Of a stretch of DNA of 6,792 bases, positions 1-4,926 are shown piece after piece. Made by a program: the position numbers and the translations under genes. Location: positions 1 to 6,792 of the forward strand of contig JAITQI010000044.1 of the NCBI GenBank assembly GCA_031289065.1, in the 5' to 3' direction. Position 1 is the stretch's first letter. Each line of letters begins with the position of its first letter. The notes under the pieces are model-generated. The model had not been told where the DNA came from, searched no databases, and saw nothing but the letters and a program-made list of their open reading frames with translations. Origin of the DNA: Oscillospiraceae bacterium. GTDB lineage: Bacteria; Bacillota; Clostridia; Oscillospirales; UBA929.

Positions 1-1275
1 GTAGACGATGAGGGCCAGGGTGCGGGGGATGGGGGTGGCCGACATGGTCAGCAGGTGGGGGGTCTCCCCCTTGGCCAGCAGGGCGGCCCGCTGGGCCACG
101 CCGAAGCGGTGCTGTTCGTCGGCGATAACCAGCCCCAGCCGCCCGAACCGCGTCCGGTCGGACAGCAGGGCGTGAGTGCCCACGGCCAACATGGGCGCGC
201 CGCTCGCCAGCAACTCGTGGACGGCTCTTTTTTGTTTGGCGGCCGTCCCCCCGGTGAGCAGATGCGTCGTCAGACCCAGCCGAGCAAACAGGGGGGCCAG
301 CGTCTCGAAATGCTGTTCGGCCAACAGCTCGGTGGGGGCCATGAGCGCCGCCTGCACGCCGCCCCGCAGGGCCGACACGGCGCAGGCCGCCGCCACCAGC
401 GTCTTGCCCGAGCCAACGTCCCCCTGGACAAGGCGGTTCATGGGCGCCCCCGAGGCCATATCCCCCAACGCCTCCGCGATGACCCGCCGCTGCGCCCCCG
501 TGGGCGCGTAGGGCAGCGCGGCCCACAGGTCGTCCAGCCCGGCGGGGGGAAGCGCCTGCCCCGGCAGTCGGGCGGTATGCCCCCGCAGTTGCTTGAGGCC
601 CAGGGACAACACCAGTAGTTCCTCGAATACCAGTCGCCGCCGGGCGGTCTCCGCCTCCTCAAAATCCTGGGGGAAATGGATCTTCTCATAGGCAAACCGG
701 CTGTGGGCCAACTGATACTGCCCTCGCAGGCTATCGGGGAGAACGTCGTTCATCTCCCCCTCGGTCTCCCGAAGGGCCTGCCGTACGGCGGCGATGACAT
801 GCCCCCGGGACAACCCGGCGCACAGGCGATACACCGGCAGGAGCCGCCCGGTGGTCTGCCCGGCCCGGCCGATGGGCTCGAAGACGGGGTTTTGCATCTC
901 CCCCACGCCCTCGGTCAGCTTGCCGAAAAAGACATAGGTTTCCCCTTCCCGCAGGGCGTCTTTCACGTAGGGCGCGTTGAAAAACGTCAGACCGAGAACG
1001 CCGCTCTCGTCCACGATCCGGGTTTTGGCGATGTCCAGCCCCGCCCGGATGCGGTTGTAGCGCACCGGTTCGGCCACCACAGCGGTCACACAGGCGGGCA
1101 CCTCCGACGTCATGTGGGCGATCAGACGGGCTTCCCGCCTGTCCTCATAGTCCCGGGGGAAATGGCACAGCAAATCCCCCAGCGAAAAAACGCCCAGCCG
1201 TTCAAACAGCCGAGCGCGGGTCTCTCCGACGCCTTTGAGATATTGAATCGGTTTGTCCCACACAGTCGCGGACAC
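1..1275 (-). CDS. recG: ATP-dependent DNA helicase RecG, N-terminal 425 residues (3' end beyond window)
   Basis: RecG is a monomeric superfamily 2 helicase that remodels stalled replication forks and branch-migrates Holliday junctions. Seen in the translation: the N-terminus MSATVWDKPIQYLKGVG, typical of RecG; a wedge/OB-fold region at about residues 55-160; then helicase domain 1 with Walker A GDVGSGKT (285-292), motif Ia PTELLAEQH (314-322), the DEQH box with the RecG-type continuation DEQHRFGV (386-393) and motif III MSATPIPRT (411-419). The second helicase domain is cut off by the window edge. The start is taken as GTG at 1275 because a G-rich Shine-Dalgarno (GGGGGT, 1282-1287) lies 6 bases upstream. 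Another in-frame GTG at 1281 would abut that site. No convincing promoter is visible in the 100 bases after folT, so read-through from folT is likely. Identity is secure; the exact start is less so. Confidence 0.96.
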   Translation of the reverse strand, partial: MSATVWDKPIQYLKGVGETRARLFERLGVFSLGDLLCHFPRDYEDRREARLIAHMTSEVPACVTAVVAEPVRYNRIRAGLDIAKTRIVDESGVLGLTFFNAPYVKDALREGETYVFFGKLTEGVGEMQNPVFEPIGRAGQTTGRLLPVYRLCAGLSRGHVIAAVRQALRETEGEMNDVLPDSLRGQYQLAHSRFAYEKIHFPQDFEEAETARRRLVFEELLVLSLGLKQLRGHTARLPGQALPPAGLDDLWAALPYAPTGAQRRVIAEALGDMASGAPMNRLVQGDVGSGKTLVAAACAVSALRGGVQAALMAPTELLAEQHFETLAPLFARLGLTTHLLTGGTAAKQKRAVHELLASGAPMLAVGTHALLSDRTRFGRLGLVIADEQHRFGVAQRAALLAKGETPHLLTMSATPIPRTLALIVY

Positions 1276-1318
1276 GCGCACACCCCCAAAGAACGACAAA
1301 CGAATGAAAAATGGCGGA

Positions 1319-1335
1319 ATCGTGCCGCGCACGAT
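1319..1335. other. Perfect small inverted repeat upstream of recG
   Basis: Seven-base arms ATCGTGC / GCACGAT around a 3-base loop, in the gap between folT and recG. Read in the gene direction it is followed after about 6 bases by a short T run (ATTTTT), so it could be a weak or partial terminator or an mRNA stability hairpin. It is not a classical intrinsic terminator because the T run is not adjacent to the stem. Function unknown. Confidence 0.4.
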
Positions 1336-1340
1336 ACTGA

Positions 1341-1390
1341 AATCCGCCGCGCAACGGCTCCGCAATTTTTAATTCTTAATTCTTAATTTC
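1341..1390 (-). repeat. Copy A of the hairpin-plus-heptamer 3'-end element
   Basis: In gene direction this is a run of AT-rich 7-base units (GAATTAA type, 1362-1390) followed by a GC core reading GCGGAGCCGTTGCGCGGC (1346-1363). The same layout appears at 2767-2818 and 4867-4924. Here the heptamers are of the AATTCTT/AATTAAG kind rather than CAATTGA. The last codons and the stop of folT lie inside the array. Orientation is given relative to the upstream gene. Confidence 0.75.
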
Positions 1391-1942
1391 TACGCCCCCG
1401 CCGTCTCTACCTTCTGCCCTCTTCCTGTCAATGCGTATTGTTTCCCGCCCCAGCGAATACACCAGCCAGGCGTGAACCGGGTAGAGGGCCAAATTGCGCG
1501 CAATCCGTTCCAACGCCAGGGCTTCCCCCGCCGCCTGACCGTAGTAAAGAATCTGCCACAGGGAACCCAACCCCATGACCACGACGACAAACACCGCCGC
1601 CTGGGCCAACAGCGCCCGGGGCAGCGTCAGCGGGCGGCGGAACAAAAACAGCGCGTAAAGAAAGCTCTGGGCCATGGCGCTCAGGGCATAGCCCGGCAGA
1701 TAGCCGTCCCCCCGGGCCAGCGTGGCCGCGAAGTCCCCCACAAAGGCGACCATCACCCCGCCCACCGGACCGAACAAAACCGCCCCCACCGCGCCGGGCA
1801 GATACCGGACGCTAAAGACCCGGCTGGTCGGGCCCACCATGATGTCGAACAGGCCGAACACAACGGTCAGCGCCGCCAACATACCCATGACCGCCAACCG
1901 GCGGGTGGTAAAAAGCCCTTCAGTCCGCCAAAACCCTTTCAT
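1376..1942 (-). CDS. folT: Folate-type ECF transporter S-component (FolT family)
   Basis: A 188-residue hydrophobic protein with about five to six membrane segments (roughly 16-36, 47-68, 81-101, 108-133, 147-166). It fits the FolT family of energy-coupling factor S-components, the membrane subunits that bind the vitamin and pair with a shared EcfT/EcfA module encoded elsewhere. Family-like stretches are RRLAVMGMLAALTVVFGLF at the N-terminus, then LPGAVGAVLFGPVGG, and YLPGYALSAMAQSFLYALFL. There is no ATPase or EcfT gene alongside, as expected for group II systems. ATG 1942 is chosen over longer frames because GAAGGAGGGG sits 8 bases upstream. The upstream RNA matches a THF riboswitch, which independently favours folate as the ligand. 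The final residues EIKN and the TAA stop come from a repeated element. Substrate is inferred, not proven. Confidence 0.87.
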   Translation of the reverse strand: MKGFWRTEGLFTTRRLAVMGMLAALTVVFGLFDIMVGPTSRVFSVRYLPGAVGAVLFGPVGGVMVAFVGDFAATLARGDGYLPGYALSAMAQSFLYALFLFRRPLTLPRALLAQAAVFVVVVMGLGSLWQILYYGQAAGEALALERIARNLALYPVHAWLVYSLGRETIRIDRKRAEGRDGGGVEIKN

Positions 1943-1977
1943 ACAAAAAACCCCTCCTTCCGCCGCGCAGCACCGCC

Positions 1978-2018
1978 GCCTTTTCCAAAAAGGCGAACGA
2001 AAAGAGAGATTCTCTTTT
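1978..2018 (-). promoter_or_regulatory. Two tandem hairpins between the riboswitch and the folT start: candidate expression platform
   Basis: Immediately after the riboswitch core the transcript holds two perfect hairpins. The first is AAAAGAGA/TCTCTTTT with a 3-base loop (2000-2018). The second is GCCTTTT/AAAAGGC with a 3-base loop (1978-1994). Neither is directly followed by a clean U tract, so a simple intrinsic terminator is not evident. The pyrimidine-rich strand of the first hairpin could pair imperfectly with the purine-rich Shine-Dalgarno at 1951-1959, which would allow translational control. That pairing is my inference and was not folded by computer. Confidence 0.45.
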
Positions 2019-2025
2019 TTCAGCG

Positions 2026-2156
2026 ACAGCGGGATGCGGAACCGGTACCGCAACGGACGGTCTGATGTCCTGACCGTCTGTATTCGTCCGAGCGGCAACT
2101 CCCCGTCCGCCCGGCACTGTGCGGGTTGCCCCGCCGCGCGCCTGTTCCTACTCTGT
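2026..2156 (-). promoter_or_regulatory. Tetrahydrofolate (THF) riboswitch aptamer upstream of folT
   Basis: In the direction of transcription the RNA opens ACAG-AGUAG and closes GCAUCCCG-CUGU. This is the AGAGUAG...GCAUCC-GCU framing of the THF aptamer, with a 4-bp closing helix ACAG/CUGU. Next inside is GGAAC-A-GG pairing CC-G-GUUCC, then GCG/UGC followed by the single-stranded GGU. The central hairpin CCGGGCGG/CCGCUCGG (2107-2114 with 2088-2095) carries the loop ACGGGGAGUUG and is followed by ACGAA, the most diagnostic family signature. Two extra hairpins enlarge it: GCGGG-GCAA-CCCGC (2121-2134) and GACGGUC/GACCGUC (2056-2078). The known class is found upstream of folT in Firmicutes, matching the gene here. 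The match was made by eye from memory of the class, with no covariance search. Confidence 0.85.
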
Positions 2157-2163
2157 GCCTACC

Positions 2164-2192
2164 AGTATACCCTACGCGGCGGGATTTGGCAA
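2164..2192 (-). promoter_or_regulatory. Sigma-70-type promoter of folT-recG
   Basis: TTGCCA (2187-2192) and TATACT (2164-2169) on the minus strand are separated by exactly 17 bases. Predicted transcription start is near 2157, which puts the first base of the RNA almost at the first helix of the riboswitch. That agreement supports both calls. Confidence 0.8.
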
Positions 2193-2194
2193 GG

Positions 2195-2223
2195 TTGCGT
2201 TTTGCGCTGTTTTTTGATATGCT
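2195..2223 (+). promoter_or_regulatory. Sigma-70-type promoter of ridA
   Basis: TTGCGT (2195-2200) and TATGCT (2218-2223) are 17 bases apart, with an extended -10 TG one base before the hexamer (2215-2216). The expected start is near 2230, giving a leader of about 22 bases. Its -35 box is only 2 bases from the -35 box of the divergent folT promoter. Confidence 0.68.
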
Positions 2224-2251
2224 GGGGAAAATCCCAAAAGGAGGCTCCCCC

Positions 2252-2632
2252 ATGTCCAAACAAACGCTGTCCACCGACAAAGCCCCCGGCGCTATCGGCC
2301 CATACGCCCAAGGCATCCTCGCCGGGTCGCTGATTTTCACCTCGGGCCAGCTGCCCATCGACATGCAAACCGGCCTGCTGGAAACCGACGACATCAAGAA
2401 GGCCGTCCGCCACGCCCTTGACAACCTCCGGGCCATCCTGCAAGCCGCCGGGGCCGACAGGGAACACATCGTCAAAACCACGGTGTTCCTCACCGACCTT
2501 GCCGACTTCGCCGCCGCCAACGAAGCCTACGCCGCCTTTTTCCCCGACGCGCCCCCCGCCCGCTCCTGCGTCCAAGTCGCCGCCCTCCCCAAAAACGCCC
2601 GCGTGGAAATCGAAGCCATCGCAATCCTGTAG
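2252..2632 (+). CDS. ridA: RidA, 2-iminobutanoate/2-iminopropanoate deaminase
   Basis: RidA (YjgF/YER057c/UK114 family) is a small cytosolic trimer that hydrolyses reactive enamine/imine products of PLP enzymes, chiefly 2-aminoacrylate from serine or cysteine dehydration. The 126-residue product has the family length. Motifs: APGAIGPYAQG (11-21) with the conserved Tyr18; FTSGQLPID (29-37); VKTTVFLTDLADF (74-86); PARSCVQVAALPKNARVEIEAIA (102-124), including the carboxylate-binding Arg104, Cys106 and Glu121 of true RidA-subfamily proteins. ATG 2252 is preceded by AAAAGGAGG with 7-base spacing. It is the only plus-strand gene here, has its own promoter and ends before a strong bidirectional terminator. 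All active-site residues I know for the family are present, so it is probably functional. Confidence 0.96.
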   Translation: MSKQTLSTDKAPGAIGPYAQGILAGSLIFTSGQLPIDMQTGLLETDDIKKAVRHALDNLRAILQAAGADREHIVKTTVFLTDLADFAAANEAYAAFFPDAPPARSCVQVAALPKNARVEIEAIAIL

Positions 2633-2684
2633 CGGACGGTCCCCGACGTCCCGTAGGTTAAAAAAACGCAACGTCCCACCAAAC

Positions 2685-2739
2685 AAAAAACGTCCCCGCA
2701 AGGCGCGCCTTAAGGCCCACCTTGCGGGGACGTTTTTTT
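2685..2739. terminator. Strong bidirectional intrinsic terminator between ridA and the aminopeptidase
   Basis: Perfect 19-base arms pair 2685-2703 with 2720-2738. The core is CGTCCCCGCAAGG/CCTTGCGGGGACG, flanked by an A6 tract on the left and a T7 tract on the right. On the plus strand it ends ridA; on the minus strand the complementary T run ends the prfA-sua5-coaE-aminopeptidase cluster. The 16-base loop itself contains the palindrome GCCTTAAGGC. Confidence 0.93.
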
Positions 2740-2766
2740 GTTCCTACCCAGTGTCTCTATCTTCTT

Positions 2767-2818
2767 AAAATTACCGCGTAGCGGCTCCGCAATTGTCAAC
2801 TGTCAATCGTCAATTGTT
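2767..2818 (-). repeat. Copy B of the hairpin-plus-heptamer 3'-end element
   Basis: Just downstream of the aminopeptidase stop. Four 7-base units (AATTGTC, AACTGTC, AATCGTC, AATTGTT on the plus strand, 2791-2818) adjoin the core CCGCGTAGCGGCTCCGC (2774-2790). CCGC-GTA-GCGG can form a mini-hairpin, and so, alternatively, can GCGG-CT-CCGC. Confidence 0.8.
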
Positions 2819-2827
2819 CGTCGTCGT

Positions 2828-4225
2828 CTACCCCTCGTACACGGCCAAGCACGCCAAATACGTCATATACACATCCAGCTTGGACACCACCTCGAAGGGG
2901 CTGTGCATGGACAGCACCGGCACCCCCGCGTCCAGCACCTCGATGTTCCGCTGGGCCATATAGACGGCCACCGTCCCGCCGCCGCCCTGATCCACTTTGC
3001 CCAGCTCGCCGAACTGATAGCGGGCCCCTTTGCGCTCCAGCAGACCCCGCACCTTGGCCGCCGTTTCGGCGGAGGCGTCGGAGGATCCCCCCTTGCCGCC
3101 CCGGCCGGTGTACTTCATCAGGCCCACGCCGAAGCCCAGCCGGGCGTTGTTGCGCTTGTCGGACACCTCGGGGAAGTTGGGGTCGAAAGCGTTGCACACG
3201 TCGGCCGACAGGCACAGCGAATTCTCAAAGCACACCCGCAACGGCGTGTTCTGTGCGTCGCACAGGTCGGCAATAAAGGTGTCGAAGGCGGCGCTGCGCA
3301 TCCCGGTCACGCCCTCTGAGCCGATCTCCTCCTTGTCGGCCAGCATACACACCGAGGTATATGTCGGCGCGCCGTCCAGGTCGAATAGGCCCCGCAGAGC
3401 GGTGTAGCCGCAGACCCGGTCGTCATGGCCGTAGCCGCCGAGGAGCGCGCCGTCCAGCCCCACGTCCCGGGCCGACCCGGCGGGCACCAGCGACAGCTCC
3501 GCCGACTGGAAATCCGCCTCGGTGACGCCGTATTTGTTGTGCAGCAGCTCCAACACGGCCAGCTTGATCCGCTTGGCCCCCTCGGCCGCGTCCGGCTTGT
3601 GCCCGATAATGGCGTTGAGGTTCTCGCCGGGGAAGGCTTCGGACACGTTCTTTTTGACCTGATCCGCCGCCAGATGGGGCAGCAGGTCGGTGATGACCAG
3701 CACCGGCTCCTCCGGCGCGCCGCCGATGGACACCGACACAGCCGTTCCGTCGGCCTTCACAATGACGCCGCGCAGTTCCAGCGGCAGGGCCAGCCAATGG
3801 TATTTCCTGATGCCGCCGTAGTAGTGTGTCTTGAGCAGGGCCAGCTCGCCGTCCTCGTACAGGGGCATGGGCTTGAGGTCCAGCCGGGGCGCGTCCACAT
3901 GGGCCGCCACGATGCGCAGGCCCTCGGCCAGAGGCCGTTTCCCGATGACCGCCAGCGTCACCGCCTTGTTCCGGTTGATCCGGTACACTTTGTCCCCCGG
4001 CTTCAGCGCCGTCCCCCGCGCATAGGGAACAAAGCCCCGGGCCTCGGCCAATCGGACGGCCTCGGCGGTCGCCTCCCGCTCGGTCTTAGCGGCGTCCAGA
4101 TAGGCCCGGTAGTCCCGAGCGAAGGCCAGCGCCTTGTCCCACTGCCCGTCGGCCAACGTGTCAAATCCGGTCTTGGGCTCGTAAAACAGCGCCTCCCGGC
4201 GGGGATCCTTTTTGTCTTCAGACAT
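2828..4225 (-). CDS. M18 family zinc aminopeptidase
   Basis: A 465-residue M18 metallopeptidase (aminopeptidase I / ApeB-like), a family of large cytosolic homo-oligomers that remove N-terminal residues from peptides using two metal ions. Metal and catalytic motifs in order: AAHVDAPRLDLKP (His109); GGYGHDDRVCGY (Asp268/269); DKEEIGSEG (Glu299/300); SADVCNAFDP (Asp342); MHSPFEVVSKLD (His441). All are intact and the length is normal. ATG 4225 (MSEDKKDPRREALF) is preferred over an upstream in-frame ATG at 4255 because AAGGAGGAG (4232-4240) lies 6 bases before it. That start lies inside the 3' end of coaE (8-base overlap), suggesting coupled translation. The gene is last in its cluster. Residue preference cannot be read from sequence. 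Confidence 0.94.
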   Translation of the reverse strand: MSEDKKDPRREALFYEPKTGFDTLADGQWDKALAFARDYRAYLDAAKTEREATAEAVRLAEARGFVPYARGTALKPGDKVYRINRNKAVTLAVIGKRPLAEGLRIVAAHVDAPRLDLKPMPLYEDGELALLKTHYYGGIRKYHWLALPLELRGVIVKADGTAVSVSIGGAPEEPVLVITDLLPHLAADQVKKNVSEAFPGENLNAIIGHKPDAAEGAKRIKLAVLELLHNKYGVTEADFQSAELSLVPAGSARDVGLDGALLGGYGHDDRVCGYTALRGLFDLDGAPTYTSVCMLADKEEIGSEGVTGMRSAAFDTFIADLCDAQNTPLRVCFENSLCLSADVCNAFDPNFPEVSDKRNNARLGFGVGLMKYTGRGGKGGSSDASAETAAKVRGLLERKGARYQFGELGKVDQGGGGTVAVYMAQRNIEVLDAGVPVLSMHSPFEVVSKLDVYMTYLACLAVYEG

Positions 4226-4838
4226 GCGTGTCTCCTCCTTGTATATTAAATTCATTCGTCAGCGTATCATACACCGTTCGGGCCTGTTTCACCAGGGCGG
4301 CCTCGTCGGCGGTGTTTTCCAAAATCACGTCGCACCGGGCGCGGTAATAGTCCTCCGGCTCCTGGGCGGCGATCCGGGCGGTGGCGTATGCGGCGGAGAC
4401 GCCGTCCCGGACGCAAAGGCGGCGCACCCGCTCCCCCGCAGGCGCGACCACCCCCACAACCTTGCGGCACAAGCCCCTCAGCGGACTTTCCAACAAATAC
4501 AGCGCGTCCACGGCGGCCACGGCAAAGCCCGCCGCCGCCGCGCCCGTCAACAGTTCCTCCACAGCGGCCACCACCGCCCCATGGGTCAGCGCCTCCAAAT
4601 CCCGCCGGGCCCCGGCGTCGGCGAACACAATCCGCCCCAGCGCCTTGCGATCCAATCCCGACACTCCAAACGCCCCCGGGAACCGCCCTTTCAGCAAATC
4701 CAACAGCGCCGCGTCCTCCCGCAGCAACCGATGATACACCTCATCGGCATCTATCGTGAAAGCCCCCAACGCCGCCCAAACCCGCAACACCGAAGACGTC
4801 CCCGCCCCACTGGGCCCGGTCAACCCAAACACAATCAT
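4218..4838 (-). CDS. coaE: Dephospho-CoA kinase family protein with altered P-loop
   Basis: CoaE phosphorylates dephospho-CoA with ATP, the last step of coenzyme A synthesis. The 206-residue product has the family length and layout: MIVFGLTG start and P-loop region (5-16); IDADEVYH (29-36, matching the family DAD motif); VDALYLLES (about 116-124, the VxxLLE region); ERVRRLCVRDGVS, the lid region with arginines; and CDVILENTADE near the end. The oddity is the Walker A: GPSGAGTSS, with Thr14 where the catalytic lysine of GxxxxGK[ST] belongs. One base (ACG for AAG) would account for it. The start is ATG 4838, with GGGAGGG 9 bases upstream; the frame stays open to a TTG at 4865. It overlaps the aminopeptidase start by 8 bases (ATGTCTGA). 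Family assignment is firm; kinase activity is uncertain. Confidence 0.87.
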   Translation of the reverse strand: MIVFGLTGPSGAGTSSVLRVWAALGAFTIDADEVYHRLLREDAALLDLLKGRFPGAFGVSGLDRKALGRIVFADAGARRDLEALTHGAVVAAVEELLTGAAAAGFAVAAVDALYLLESPLRGLCRKVVGVVAPAGERVRRLCVRDGVSAAYATARIAAQEPEDYYRARCDVILENTADEAALVKQARTVYDTLTNEFNIQGGDTHV

Positions 4839-4866
4839 TCCAACCGTCCCTCCCCCACGCAACAAT

Positions 4867-4924
4867 CAAATCGCCGCGCAGCGGCCCCACAATTGTCAAT
4901 TGTCCATTGTCAATCGTCAATTGT
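4867..4924 (-). repeat. Copy C of the hairpin-plus-heptamer 3'-end element
   Basis: Between sua5 and coaE. Five 7-base units (AATTGTC, AATTGTC, CATTGTC, AATCGTC, AATTGTT on the plus strand, 4890-4924) adjoin the core GCCGCGCAGCGGCCCCAC (4872-4889). GCCGC-GCA-GCGGC forms a 5-bp hairpin. It is the longest copy in the window and lies inside a presumed operon, so it is unlikely to act as a full terminator. Confidence 0.82.
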
Positions 4925-4926
4925 TT

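Noticed and set aside
676..1386. Plus-strand open frame opposite recG
   Set aside because: The minus strand carries continuous RecG motifs; this frame is a complement artefact with no recognisable domain and no ribosome binding site.
1943..2098. N-terminal extension of FolT from the leader region (MPLGRIQTV...)
   Set aside because: This stretch covers the riboswitch 3' end and hairpins; the strong Shine-Dalgarno and hydrophobic start at 1942 fit the family, and the extension would give an unusual charged N-terminus.
2026..2156. Cobalamin, ZTP or T-box leader
   Set aside because: I looked for the cobalamin GCCACUG box, the ZTP core and the T-box sequence and saw none; the central loop with ACGAA and the framing ends fit the THF class instead.
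2159..2701. Minus-strand open frame opposite ridA
   Set aside because: RidA on the plus strand has complete family motifs and its own promoter and ribosome binding site; the opposite frame is Gly-rich and unrecognisable.
3425..4249. Plus-strand open frame opposite the aminopeptidase
   Set aside because: Antisense to an intact M18 enzyme with all metal ligands; low-complexity composition.
4867..4889. GC hairpin of copy C as an intrinsic terminator of sua5
   Set aside because: The stem is only 5 bp and is followed by GATTTGATTG rather than a T run, and coaE downstream has no visible promoter of its own.
2791..4924. CRISPR-like array from the repeated CAATTGT units
   Set aside because: The units are 7 bases, directly tandem without spacers, and scattered singly at gene ends; no cas genes are present.
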